Below are positions 8,744-18,456 of a stretch of DNA of 64,000 nucleotides, piece after piece; positions within the stretch are counted from its first letter, which is position 1; the number at the start of each line of letters is the position of its first letter. Under the pieces are notes generated by a model. That model had not been told where the DNA came from. It did no database searches and was given only the letters and a program-made list of their open reading frames with translations. Source of the DNA: Oxynema aestuarii AP17. GTDB taxonomy: Bacteria; Cyanobacteriota; Cyanobacteriia; Cyanobacteriales; Laspinemataceae. The stretch is taken from positions 2,356,001 through 2,420,000 of the forward strand of contig NZ_CP051167.1 in NCBI RefSeq assembly GCF_012295525.1, read 5' to 3'. The position numbers and the translations under genes were made by a program.

Positions 8744-9141
8744 GGAAAGAAGCAAGAAGAAGTGAGGAGTTATTAGAAGTTGGGAGTGACGGCCTTTTTT
8801 ACGATCGCGAGTTACACCCACTCGACCTATCCTTCCCGTGGAAACACTAATTCAACCAATCGATGATGGCTTTGACAACATTGAGAATTGCTATCTTAAA
8901 ATTTGGCCAATTTTGCGGAATAGTTAAAGTGGGTCTTGTAGTCTTTCTAGAGATGAAAATCAATGAGTGAGTGTAGGTTTATGAAAATCGAGAAATAATT
9001 AATTGTCAATTCATTTAAGTCATTAAAATTAGGCACTAATAAAAATAGGCACTAAAAAGGACAAGCGATCGCGGCGATCGCCGAATGTTCAATCTCGATT
9101 CAATCTACATCCTGTATGGAGGCTTAAATTTCAAATTTTTA

Positions 9142-9166
9142 ATCTAAAATCTAAAATCTAAAATCT
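9142..9166. repeat. STRR heptamer ATCTAAA x3.6
   Basis: Tandem 7-bp units abutting the last codon of the sensor kinase gene. A shorter TTTTAGA tandem of the same base pattern occurs near 24697-24712. The remaining 8744-9141 spacer contains no gene that I can support. Confidence 0.85.
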
Positions 9167-12100
9167 CAACCCAGGACGCGGCGAGGGAGTTCGATCCGAA
9201 ACCTCGAACCTTGCCCGAGTTCGCTTTCGACCGTGATTTTCCCGTGCATGAGGGTGACCAAAGAATTAGCGATCGCCAATCCCAAACCCGTACCGGAATA
9301 CTTGCGGGTCGTCGTTTGATCCACTTGTCGGAAAGCTTCAAAAATATGCTTGAGATCGGCTTTAGGAATGCCAATTCCCGTATCGATGAGAGTAATTGCG
9401 ATCGCCTCCGAACCGATTTCGCTCACTTCAACGCGAATCGAACCGGATTCGGTAAATTTAATCGCATTGGAGAGCAAATTGGAGATCGCCTGTCGCAGGC
9501 GGAGGCGATCGTTATAAACCGTCGCATCGCTTAAATCGATGTCGATTTCTAAGCCTAGATGTTTGCGATCGGCCAAATTTCTCAACTCCTCGCAGGTAGC
9601 GCGCACGAGCAAATCTAACTCGAACTCTTGCAACTTGAGTTGAGAATTGCCCCCTTCGATCTTGGACAAATCGATAATATCGTCAATTAACTGCAGCAAA
9701 TGCCTGCCATTTTCGACAATCCGCTCCACCATTTGCTGTTGTTGCGCTGCGAGGGGATGGCGCCGCGATCGCAGCAACACTTGAGCAAAACCGAGAGCCG
9801 CATTCATCGGCGTTCGCAGTTCGTGAGACATGGTAGCCAAAAACTGGGATTTGAGGCGGGATGCCTCGCGCAATCGGGCATTTTGTAACTCAATTTGCTT
9901 GCGTTTGGCGTCGAGTTCCTGATTTTGCCGAGCCAGGATCTGATTCTGCACTTCGAGCAATTGCTCGCGTTCTTCGAGGATCTCGATCGAGCGGGCATTA
10001 TTAATAGCGATCGCCGCTTGTTCGCCGACCGCAACCACCATTTGACGGCGACTTTCGAGATCGAAACTTTCCGCATTTTGCCAGTTACCGACCAACAGCA
10101 CTCCCAAACGACCCGCTTGCGCCGATTCAATCGGAACCGCATAGACGGCGGCGGGAATTTCACCCAGGGCCATCCCCTCACCTTCGCTACCGACGGCGAT
10201 CGGGTGCTGGCGTAAGTGAGCCGTTCCCGTAGAAAACACCTCGTGCAGTAGGGAATCCTGGGTCGCCAACGGTTTACCGAGGGGTAAATGTTCCGTACCG
10301 CTTCCGGCGGCGGCGCGCAATTGCAGCACGTCGCTGTGGTGGTCGTGCAGGACGATCGCGCAAAACTCGGCGCTGGGAATCGCATTGCAGACGCTTTCGA
10401 CCATCAATTGCAACAACTCCGGCAAATCGGCAATCTGTTGGTTGAGCCGATTGGCTAACTGCTGCAACGTACTCAGTTGCCGTTTCTGCTCGTCCAAACT
10501 GGCGACCGTTTTGCGCAGTCGTTCCCCAGTTTCTTGCGCCTCGCGGTAGAGGAGGGCTTTTTCGATCGCCAAAGCGGCCCGACGGGCTAAATCTTCGGCA
10601 ACGGCGAGATCGGCTTCCGTATAACATCCCGGAGTGGAGGACGACGATCGACTCGACGGCCCGCGCACTAACAAGATCGAGCCGAAGGTTTGATGTCCGA
10701 AGCGAATCGGCAGGCAAATATAAGCGCTGCAGCCGAGCGATCGCAGTAATTCCAACTGTTCGGGATCCACGGCGACGCGATCGAGTTCTTCCGGTTCGAT
10801 CTTCAAACAGTAATCCGCCGCTTCGGTCAAGTGAAACACCGCATCCGGTCTCACTCCCGTCGAGGCGCCGGGACTGGGGGAACGAGATGCTGCCAGAGAC
10901 TTGAAATAGGGATAAGTTCCGTCCGCATCCACGGGATAGCGCCGTTGTAACTCCCACACTTGCTCTTTTTTAGCCGGATCGACGTGACCCACGGCCAAGC
11001 AGCGACTGGATGGGGTCGCTCCCCGGGTGGTTCCGGAGGGAGTTTCGATCGCGTCGATCGCGCACCAGTCGGCCAATTCCGGCACGATCGCGTCGGCGAG
11101 ATTTTCTAAGGTGGTTTGGTAGTCGAGGGAGGCGGCTAATAAGGTGCTGGCGCGGGATTGAAACAGGCGCGAGGCTGCGATTTGTGCTCGTTCGTTACTC
11201 AAGCGCGCTTGGGCGGCTTCGGCGGCTTGCAAGGCCGACTTTTCGCGCACGACCAATTCATCTTTGAGTTGTTTGGTGGCTTCGAGTTGTAAGCTTTGCT
11301 TGCGTAGGAGGCGATCGAGTTCCGCATTGAGGGCGCGTATTTCCGCTTCTTGTTGTTTGCGCGCGGTGATATCGCGAGAAACGGCGATCGTTTCAGTTTC
11401 TTGGATGCCGTCGCGATCGTAGTGTACCCGTCGCATGGTGGTCTCGAACCAGATGTAGGTGCCATCTTTGCGGCAGTGGCGGTAAGTTAAAGTCTGGGAG
11501 GGGTCGCGACTCTCCTGGGGAGACCCTGGACGATCGCCGTTACCTGCTCCACGATCGGCGAAATCGTCGATCTCGCTACCTGCGAGATCTTCGGGATGGA
11601 AAAACTCGCGCCAGTGGTGTCCGACCAGTTCTTCCGGTTCGTATCCGAGCAGGTGACGACACGCCGGAGAAGCGTATAGGTAAACCCCCTCGCGATCGTG
11701 CCGCGAAATCAGATCGTTGGAATATTCGGCGATCGGGCGATCGCGTCGTTCGCGCTCTTTCAGTACTCGTTCCCGTTGCCGATCTTCGGCGATCTCGGTA
11801 AACGCGGAAACCACCGCGTAGGGCCGGGTTTCCCCGGGATGGAATAAGGGGATGCAGTCGAGGGAAAGCCAGCAGAGCTTACCGTCGGGCTGGTGAATCC
11901 CGATGGTGCAGTCCAATTGCGATCGCCCGCTTTCCAAGGCGACTCGTACCGGGTGAGTGTCGGCGTCGAAGGGGGAACCATCTTCCCGGATCGCCCGCCA
12001 ACGGGAGTCACTGTAAGAACGACCCTCGATCTGCTCCGCCGACCGTCCTAAAATCTCTTGGGCGCGGTGGTTGCTCTCGGCGATCGTCCCGTCGGTGAAA

Positions 12101-13224
12101 TGGACGAGAATCCCTTCTTTGAGGGCATCGACTACCGCACGGTAAAGCCGTTGTTTCTCCCGCCAGGGTGTTCTGAGTGCGTTGGGTGTAGGATCGTCAT
12201 TCATACGTCGGAAATCGGGCATATTCTCGGGTTGGACGACTCCGAAATGCCCGTTGTGTTTGAGGGCAGGATGGCTCGGCACACTCGAAGAAGATCCGGT
12301 ACTCGGCAGTAATAAACTCCAACCCGAACCGCAGCGCGTCTCGGTTCCGGTACCAAAGGGGAAAAAAGCGTGCAAGTGGTGGGGGAGGGATCTGTTCCGG
12401 TTTGGAGGGTTCGGGTTGCGGGGTCGTGGGTCGTCGAAGCCGTCGCCGATCCCCAATCCATCATTTTCTCGGAAGAATTGCAAGAGTAAGGCCATCCATC
12501 GGTACGTTTGGCGATCGCACTGGGAGAAGGAACCCTCGGCCTCTTTGAGGGGAAAGTAGGGGCGATTCGCGAATCGACCCTGCGACGATCGCGCGAAGGC
12601 ACTGCCGATCTGTTGCAATCCTTGGCGCAAATACTCTTCAGCCTTGAAGGGTTTCGGGTTGTTCTTGAGGGGGTTCTTGGAGTTCGACTCGTTGCCCCCC
12701 ATCCATACGGAAAGCTGTTGCAAGCATTCGGCGAGGTAACTTTGTCGTCGTTCGATGTAGCGAACCGCTTGTTTGAAGGGGTGAATATCGGTGTAGGTTC
12801 CCCACCATTCGATAATTTTGCCGTTTTTGTCGTGTTTCGCGTTCGCCTGCGCTAACATCCACCGATAGGCTCCATCCCAGCCGCGCAAGCGAAAGGCGAC
12901 TTCTTGACAATCGCCACGATTCTCCTGGGAAGATGCCGAGCGATCGCCCGCGATCGTATTTTGGAGGTTGTGGCGGTCTTCGGGATGAACCGCCTCTAAA
13001 AAAGCCCATCCCAAACTGTGCTCCGGTTCCAAGTTGGTATAGGCTTGCCAACGTCGGTTGAAATAGCAGATCGCCCCGTCGGGATTGGCTTTCCAGACAA
13101 TTTGAGGTAACAGGTCCATCCGTTCGTCCTCGGCGGGAGAACGCACGGATTTACGATGCGGGCGATCGGCCAACCTTGAGAGTTGAGGTTCCGGATCGGC
13201 GATGGGATCTCGGCGTTTTTTCAT
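9166..13224 (-). CDS. Multi-PAS/GAF sensor histidine kinase
   Basis: A 1352-residue soluble-looking histidine kinase without membrane segments. Domains in order: PAS near residues 38-150 (IVWKANPDGAICYFNRRW), a low-complexity linker to about 360, PAS (about 365-485), PAS/PAC (about 495-625, ending AVSRDITARKQQ), coiled coil, two GAF-like domains (about 700-890 and 930-1080), coiled coil, HisKA with the phospho-acceptor His1134 in MSHELRTPMNA, and HATPase_c with the N box NLLSNAIKF, G1 DTGIGIP and G2 GTGLGLAI. There is no receiver domain, so it must signal to a separate regulator; the NarL-type gene at 14337 is divergently placed and is a candidate. A palindromic repeat is embedded at 12556-12583. 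Confidence 0.92.
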   Translation of the reverse strand: MKKRRDPIADPEPQLSRLADRPHRKSVRSPAEDERMDLLPQIVWKANPDGAICYFNRRWQAYTNLEPEHSLGWAFLEAVHPEDRHNLQNTIAGDRSASSQENRGDCQEVAFRLRGWDGAYRWMLAQANAKHDKNGKIIEWWGTYTDIHPFKQAVRYIERRQSYLAECLQQLSVWMGGNESNSKNPLKNNPKPFKAEEYLRQGLQQIGSAFARSSQGRFANRPYFPLKEAEGSFSQCDRQTYRWMALLLQFFRENDGLGIGDGFDDPRPRNPNPPNRNRSLPHHLHAFFPFGTGTETRCGSGWSLLLPSTGSSSSVPSHPALKHNGHFGVVQPENMPDFRRMNDDPTPNALRTPWREKQRLYRAVVDALKEGILVHFTDGTIAESNHRAQEILGRSAEQIEGRSYSDSRWRAIREDGSPFDADTHPVRVALESGRSQLDCTIGIHQPDGKLCWLSLDCIPLFHPGETRPYAVVSAFTEIAEDRQRERVLKERERRDRPIAEYSNDLISRHDREGVYLYASPACRHLLGYEPEELVGHHWREFFHPEDLAGSEIDDFADRGAGNGDRPGSPQESRDPSQTLTYRHCRKDGTYIWFETTMRRVHYDRDGIQETETIAVSRDITARKQQEAEIRALNAELDRLLRKQSLQLEATKQLKDELVVREKSALQAAEAAQARLSNERAQIAASRLFQSRASTLLAASLDYQTTLENLADAIVPELADWCAIDAIETPSGTTRGATPSSRCLAVGHVDPAKKEQVWELQRRYPVDADGTYPYFKSLAASRSPSPGASTGVRPDAVFHLTEAADYCLKIEPEELDRVAVDPEQLELLRSLGCSAYICLPIRFGHQTFGSILLVRGPSSRSSSSTPGCYTEADLAVAEDLARRAALAIEKALLYREAQETGERLRKTVASLDEQKRQLSTLQQLANRLNQQIADLPELLQLMVESVCNAIPSAEFCAIVLHDHHSDVLQLRAAAGSGTEHLPLGKPLATQDSLLHEVFSTGTAHLRQHPIAVGSEGEGMALGEIPAAVYAVPIESAQAGRLGVLLVGNWQNAESFDLESRRQMVVAVGEQAAIAINNARSIEILEEREQLLEVQNQILARQNQELDAKRKQIELQNARLREASRLKSQFLATMSHELRTPMNAALGFAQVLLRSRRHPLAAQQQQMVERIVENGRHLLQLIDDIIDLSKIEGGNSQLKLQEFELDLLVRATCEELRNLADRKHLGLEIDIDLSDATVYNDRLRLRQAISNLLSNAIKFTESGSIRVEVSEIGSEAIAITLIDTGIGIPKADLKHIFEAFRQVDQTTTRKYSGTGLGLAIANSLVTLMHGKITVESELGQGSRFRIELPRRVLG
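12556..12583. repeat. GTAGGGGCGATTCGCG palindrome inside the kinase gene
   Basis: A 28-bp near-palindrome matching the intergenic copy at 13307-13334 except for two bases in the right arm; similarity continues for about 12 bp downstream. It is read in frame as part of the linker around kinase residues 214-224. Confidence 0.75.
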
Positions 13225-13306
13225 CGGTCTTTATCTACTTGTCAACGGGTTTTTAAGTGACAATATGCAATTCTTTTGTTTAGCTGTTGAATCGAATGAA
13301 TCGAGA

Positions 13307-13334
13307 GTAGGGGCGATTCGCGAATCGCCCCTAC
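13307..13334. repeat. Perfect 28-bp palindrome, GTAGGGGC family
   Basis: GTAGGGGCGATTCG / CGAATCGCCCCTAC. The same family, with variable centres, occurs at 12556, 13931, 21049 and 34193. It would form a hairpin in RNA from either strand. Confidence 0.85.
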
Positions 13335-13930
13335 GGCGATCGCGCCGGGTCTCTCCAGAAAAATTGCGACTTAACCCCGGAAAACCGATCGCTCCTTGCC
13401 AAAAGTAATCGGCAATTTAAGACCCGATTTTGCACTTGATATTGATTGAAAATACCAGCCAGTTTGGGTTGGTTTCTATCTCTGAAAAATTGATTTTCTT
13501 GTTTTTATCGCTTGTTAATAGACTTTCGGGATTTTCATGATTCGCTTGTTCGATTGATGCTGAACTCAGTTGCCTGGAATTCAAGGAACGCCGCCAACAG
13601 CCTCTCCCTCACTGGCGAGTCCGTGGCCAATCGGGGCGATCGTCCGAATCCTACGCGCGCTCCGGCGATTGGTGCAAGCCGCGCGATCGTCGCTGCAGAT
13701 GGGGACGCCCCGCGATCGCCCGGAAGAGCGATCGACCCTACGAACGGTTCGACAAAATCCTCGATTTAGGCGAAGTCACCTTAACCGTTTGGGTAATTCT
13801 CCACAAATCCCTGAGTGCGACAATCGGAACGGCGATCGCTAGAATTGAGCTGTTAAAATTGCAAATTTACCATTTTGGTAAACTCCCAAAAATAACTGCT
13901 ATTCCCCCTCGCGATCGATGTTTCCGAGAG

Positions 13931-13962
13931 TTGTAAGGGCGATTCGCGAATCGCCCTTACAA
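13931..13962. repeat. Perfect 32-bp palindrome, GTAGGGGC family
   Basis: TTGTAAGGGCGATTCG and its complement; compared with the 13307 copy, one G in the G-run is A, with the matching change in the other arm. The compensatory change shows that the hairpin rather than the sequence is kept. Confidence 0.85.
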
Positions 13963-14336
13963 CCGCGATAAGGTATTATTATCTAAGGTACCGAAACCAG
14001 GAGATTGAAAAACGAATTTCAACGTCCCGAAATTTGCCGATCGCCCCCTTCCAAACCAACCCATCAACAAACGCTAAAATCACCTCAAGTCGGCTCGAAT
14101 CGCTTGATTGCTTTTAATTCGGGAAAAACGCGCGACCGCCCCTGAATAAAGCCAATTCGAGAGTCTTTTGGAGGCCGAGGGTCGAGGGGTTCGACTCCCG
14201 GAAGGATGGAAGATCGGCAAAAATGCCTAAGATCTAGATAATTTAACTGTATCGAGAGGGTCGCCCTCTTAACCTCTATCTGTAGGGGTAGTTTCCCAGT
14301 TGTGCAGTTCAAAGTTTCGTTAAAGATAGGTGGAAA

Positions 14337-15047
14337 ATGAGTGAAATTCGCGTGGCTCTAGTCGAAGATCATGACTTGACCCGGATCGGTATCCGAACCG
14401 CTTTGCAGCAGTCGGACGAACTGGAATTCGTCGGAGATGCGCCCAACGGCAAGTCTGGGTTAAAGTTAATTCTCGATACTCATCCCGATCTGGCGATCGT
14501 CGATATTGGGTTGCCGGATATGGACGGGATCGAGGTGACCCAGCGCCTCAAACAAGCTCAGGAGGACGACAAACATCCGACCCGAGTGTTAATTTTGACG
14601 TTTCAGGATAGCGAAGATGCCGTCTTGGCGGCTTTTGCTGCGGGGGCTGATTCTTATTGCATGAAAGATATTAATTTTGACGAGTTGCTAGAAGTCGTCA
14701 AAGTGACTTACGAGGGGAATTCCTGGATCGATCCGGCGATCGCGGGGATCGTTCTCAAACAGGCACGTCAATCGCAAACGGAGCGAGAGACTGCGGACAA
14801 TACGGTGAGCATCAAAGCCCCCAAACCGGAAGTCACTCAAATTCTCGAAGCCTATCCGCTCACCGATCGCGAGTTGGAAGTCTTGGAGTTGATCGTGCAA
14901 GGATACAACAACGCCGAAATTTCCGAAAAACTCTACATCACCGTGGGAACGGTCAAAACTCACGTCCGCAATATCTTAAATAAACTCTGTGCTGACGATC
15001 GCACTCAAGCGGCAGTTTTGGCGTTGCGATCGGGTTTAGTCGGCTAA
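14337..15047 (+). CDS. NarL/FixJ-type response regulator, probably Rre1/Ycf29-like
   Basis: A 236-residue two-domain transcription factor. The receiver domain (residues 3-125) has the acidic pair in VALVEDHD, the phospho-acceptor Asp in LAIVDIGLPDMDG (about residue 56) and Lys in SYCMKDIN. A linker leads to a LuxR-type HTH (about residues 173-232) with LTDRELEVLELIVQGYNNAE and TVKTHVRNILNKL. The N-terminal MSEIRVALVEDHDLTRIGIRTAL resembles the Rre1/Ycf29 group, which controls stress genes including small heat-shock genes in Synechocystis. The subfamily call is from memory. Confidence 0.88.
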   Translation: MSEIRVALVEDHDLTRIGIRTALQQSDELEFVGDAPNGKSGLKLILDTHPDLAIVDIGLPDMDGIEVTQRLKQAQEDDKHPTRVLILTFQDSEDAVLAAFAAGADSYCMKDINFDELLEVVKVTYEGNSWIDPAIAGIVLKQARQSQTERETADNTVSIKAPKPEVTQILEAYPLTDRELEVLELIVQGYNNAEISEKLYITVGTVKTHVRNILNKLCADDRTQAAVLALRSGLVG

Positions 15048-15115
15048 TTCTTGCGAGGATTCCATCTAGAGAAAACAGGACGACGATCGAGAAATCTAGA
15101 GCAATGTTGGGAGAG

Positions 15116-15136
15116 TGGCGGGCATCTTGCCCGCCA
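15116..15136. repeat. Hairpin TGGCGGGCA-TCT-TGCCCGCCA
   Basis: A perfect 9-bp stem and 3-nt loop between the convergent regulator and RND genes. It could terminate either transcript, though no T-run follows. Its sequence is unlike the GTAGGGGC palindromes. Confidence 0.55.
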
Positions 15137-15174
15137 AGCCGAGAACTATCCAGTCAACAGGTGCGATTGGGAGT

Positions 15175-18100
15175 TTATTTTGATTTTAGGGACAACCCAG
15201 TTTTAGAAGGGACCGATCGCAGACGGCGGCGACGGCGGGACGTCCCGGTAAATACGCCGACGATCCACCGTTGCAACCCGTCGATGTAAGTAAACAAGAC
15301 CGGAACGACCACTAAGGTGAGCAAGGTAGAAGTCGAAAAGCCGCCAATTACCGCGATCGCCATCGGGGAGCGCACTTCAGCCCCCGCCCCCAGTTCCAAG
15401 GCGATCGGCATCATTCCGGCGATCGTCGAAAGAGTCGTCATCAAAATCGGACGCAGGCGGGAGATCCCCGCCTCCACGACCGCACTAAATTGCTTCATCC
15501 CCTGCTGTTGGTTGGCGATCGTACAATCGACCAGCAAAATCGCGTTTTTGGTCACCAATCCCATCAACATCACGATGCCAATTAACGCGAACAACCCCAA
15601 TTCTTTCTGCATCAGCATCAGCCCCAACAACGCCCCCCCAATCGATAAGGGCAGCGCCGCCATAATCGTCACCGGGTGCAGAAAGTTGTTATACAGCAGC
15701 ACTAAAATTGCGTAAATTGACAGCACCGCCAACCCCAACGCCCCTAAAAAGCGGCTGAAAATATCCCGCATGATCTTCGCATCTCCCGAAGGTTGCTCGG
15801 AAACCCCGGCAGGTAAGGGATTCATCGCGGGTAAGCCCTGCACCTCGGCTAAGGCATCCCCGAGAGAAATTCCCTGTAAATTGGCTTCGACGACCACCTG
15901 ACGGGCGCGGTCGTAGCGATCGATTTGGGCCGGACCACTGCCGATCGAAACGCGGGCGACCGCCGCTAATGGCACCGTTCCCCCGGTCTGGCGGGGAATT
16001 TCCAAGTTGTTAATCGTATCGAGATCCTCGCGGAAGCGTTCGGCAATTTGCACCCGAATCGGGATTTGACGGTCCGGCAAGTCGAATTTGGCTAAATTTG
16101 CCTCGTTATCCCCGATCGTTGCCAGGGAAGCGGTCCGGGCGATCGCCCGCACGGAAACCCCCAAATCTCCCGCCCTGGCGATATCCGGCTCGATTAAAAT
16201 CTCCGGCTTGACCAAACTCGCCGTCGAGCTGACTTCCACCAAGCCCGCAATCCCGCGCATTTGGGCTTCTAGGGCATCTGCCGCCTGTTTCAGCGCCGCC
16301 GGATTCTCACTTTTAAGCACGATCGATAAATCTTTGCCGCCGCCCCCGGCTCCGGAAGACTGGAAACTGACCCGCGCCCCGGGAATTTGCAGGAATTTTT
16401 GACGACTTTGCTGCTCAAATTCCTGCTGGGTCACCGTGCGTTCTGCCTTCGGTTTTAAATTGACGTAGAGGGTCGCCTGATTGACCGCGCGATCGCTGCC
16501 TCCCGTTCCCGCAGTGGCTAAAATACTCGATACTGCCGGGTCGTCCTGTAATAACGCCATCGTCTGCTGCATGGTGCGATCGCTGTCTTCGAGGGTCGAA
16601 CCGGGGGGCCGTTCGATATTGACCGTACTCAGTCCCGTATCCCCGTTACTGAATAAGCCTTTGGGAATATACGGCACCAATTGCAAACTGCCGATAAACA
16701 ACGCCACGGCAATTAATAAGGTCGCGATCCGATGGCGCAATCCCCACACGAGCAAACGACGGTACAACCCGAGTTTGGGGACGGCGATCGCCCCTTCGGA
16801 GGCTCTCGTTTTCGCCTTCGGCTTTAACAAATACGCCCCTAACATCGGCGTCATCGTCATCGCTACCAAGGTCGAGAACATCGTCGAAACCGATACGGTC
16901 ACGCCGAAGGGCTGGAAAAACTGACCGGGAACGCCCCCCATAAATGCTACGGGTAAAAAGACTGCTACGATCGTCGCCGTGGTCGCCAGAACCGCCAAGC
17001 CAATTTCCCGGGCCGCATCCATCGCCGCGCGATAGGGCTTTTTCCCCATCGTTAAATGTTGGTCGATATTTTCGATCGTGCAAATGGCGTCATCGACTAA
17101 GTTCCCGACGGCGAGGGATAAGGCGAGCAAGGTCATCCCGTTGAGGGTATAGTCGAGCGATCGCATCACCATAAAGGTCGGGACGATCGACAGGGGTAAA
17201 GCAATCCCGGTAATTAAGGTCGCGCGCCAGTCGCGCAAAAATAGACCGACCACGCACACGGTCAACACGCACCCCGCCACCAACGCATCGATTGACGCTT
17301 GATAGGAATCGCGAATCGCATTGGCGCGGGTGAAAATCAGCTTGAGATCGAGATCGTCCGGTAAGGTTTTTTGCAACTCGGCGATCGCTTCGCGCACCCC
17401 TTCTTCCACGGTGACCAAGGTACTCCCCGTCGATCTCAGCACCGAGAAAGAGACCACCGCGCGGGCGATCTCGCCGTTCTCCGACGGGGGTTCGCCTACC
17501 TCCCAAAACCTGGCCAGTTGGCGGGCTTCGGCGAAACCGTCGCGGACTTCGCCCACACTGGACAAGGGAACCGATTCTCCCGACGGTAGGAGAATTTCGT
17601 AATTGCTCAATGTGGCAACATCCGGGGCGCTACCGAGGGTGCGGATCGTTTTTTCTCGTCCTCCGGCGTCGCTGCGACCGCCGGGAAGGTTGATATTGAG
17701 GGCGCGGATTTGGTCGTTGACTTCGGTGGCGGTAATTCCGAGGGCTTTGAGGCGATCGGGATTGAGTTCGACGCGCACTTCCCGGTCTAAACCGCCGACG
17801 CGATTGACTTGGGCGACGCCGGGCACGTTGAGTAAGGCGCGGCTGATGGTGCGATCGACCAAATCGCTCAATTCTTCGACCGATCGCCCTTCGGAACTGA
17901 CCGCGTAGGTCATAATCGGTCCCCCGGCAAATTCCAACCGTTGCACGATCGGATCGTTAATATCTTGGGGCAGTTCTTGCCGAATTTGGGACACTGCATT
18001 GCGAACGTCGTTGGTGGCGCGATCGCTATCCGTTCCTAAAACAAAACTAATGGTGGTGGTCGAGATCCCGTCGGTCACCGTGGAAGTGAGTTCGTCGATG

Positions 18101-18333
18101 TTCCCCAATCCGGCGACCGCATCTTCAATCGGTTTGGTCACCTGAGATTCGAGTTCCGACGGTCCGGCCCCCGGTTGGGTGACGGTGACGGTGACGGCGG
18201 GGATGTCGATGTTTGGGTTATTGTCAATTCCCAATTGTCCGAAGGACATCAATCCCACCACGGTCAGAATTAAAAAGGCGACTAAGGTGGGAACGGGTTT
18301 TTTAATCGCTGCGGTGGAAAGATGGAAAGACAT
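15175..18333 (-). CDS. RND efflux pump, inner-membrane transporter (AcrB/HAE1 family)
   Basis: A 1052-residue proton-driven exporter of the resistance-nodulation-division superfamily. It has the expected two-fold layout: TM1 near residues 12-30, a large periplasmic loop, TM2-6, then a second loop and TM8-12. The proton-relay pair is seen in LAVGNLVDDAICTIEN in TM4. The N-terminal FHLSTAAIKKPVPTLVAFLILTVVG is typical. It lies 123 bp downstream of the adaptor gene on the same strand and is surely co-expressed with it. No outer-membrane TolC gene is in the window. Substrate unknown. Confidence 0.93.
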   Translation of the reverse strand: MSFHLSTAAIKKPVPTLVAFLILTVVGLMSFGQLGIDNNPNIDIPAVTVTVTQPGAGPSELESQVTKPIEDAVAGLGNIDELTSTVTDGISTTTISFVLGTDSDRATNDVRNAVSQIRQELPQDINDPIVQRLEFAGGPIMTYAVSSEGRSVEELSDLVDRTISRALLNVPGVAQVNRVGGLDREVRVELNPDRLKALGITATEVNDQIRALNINLPGGRSDAGGREKTIRTLGSAPDVATLSNYEILLPSGESVPLSSVGEVRDGFAEARQLARFWEVGEPPSENGEIARAVVSFSVLRSTGSTLVTVEEGVREAIAELQKTLPDDLDLKLIFTRANAIRDSYQASIDALVAGCVLTVCVVGLFLRDWRATLITGIALPLSIVPTFMVMRSLDYTLNGMTLLALSLAVGNLVDDAICTIENIDQHLTMGKKPYRAAMDAAREIGLAVLATTATIVAVFLPVAFMGGVPGQFFQPFGVTVSVSTMFSTLVAMTMTPMLGAYLLKPKAKTRASEGAIAVPKLGLYRRLLVWGLRHRIATLLIAVALFIGSLQLVPYIPKGLFSNGDTGLSTVNIERPPGSTLEDSDRTMQQTMALLQDDPAVSSILATAGTGGSDRAVNQATLYVNLKPKAERTVTQQEFEQQSRQKFLQIPGARVSFQSSGAGGGGKDLSIVLKSENPAALKQAADALEAQMRGIAGLVEVSSTASLVKPEILIEPDIARAGDLGVSVRAIARTASLATIGDNEANLAKFDLPDRQIPIRVQIAERFREDLDTINNLEIPRQTGGTVPLAAVARVSIGSGPAQIDRYDRARQVVVEANLQGISLGDALAEVQGLPAMNPLPAGVSEQPSGDAKIMRDIFSRFLGALGLAVLSIYAILVLLYNNFLHPVTIMAALPLSIGGALLGLMLMQKELGLFALIGIVMLMGLVTKNAILLVDCTIANQQQGMKQFSAVVEAGISRLRPILMTTLSTIAGMMPIALELGAGAEVRSPMAIAVIGGFSTSTLLTLVVVPVLFTYIDGLQRWIVGVFTGTSRRRRRLRSVPSKTGLSLKSK

Positions 18334-18456
18334 TGGGGAATTTTTTTAGATTTTTTGAGAGTTTTTAGATGGGGGGCGATCGTCAGTTGGGTGTTAAAGG
18401 TTGGACGTGAGAGTTTCGCCGTTAGAAGCGCGCCGAGGTTCCCACATCCCGATTCC

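Larger units (their letters stand above)
13225..14336. other. Intergenic region between kinase and response regulator
   Basis: 1.1 kb between divergent genes with no gene I can support. Overlapping ORFs near 13512-13842 are HIP1-rich and unconvincing. It holds the 28-bp palindrome GTAGGGGCGATTCGCG... at 13307-13334 and a perfect 32-bp version (TTGTAAGGGCG...) at 13931-13962. Promoters for both flanking genes should lie here, but none is clear. Confidence 0.6.

Noticed and set aside
10274-10957. 227-codon ORF within the kinase gene
   Set aside because: Different frame of the GAF region, Arg/Ser-rich, no family features; the kinase frame is continuous through it.
13512-13842. Overlapping ORFs of 85-90 codons upstream of the response regulator
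   Set aside because: No ribosome site or domain, composition driven by HIP1 and palindromes.
14165-14215. tRNA-like T-arm (GAGGGGTTCGACTCCCGG)
   Set aside because: No matching acceptor, D-arm or anticodon arm could be folded around it; at most a relic.
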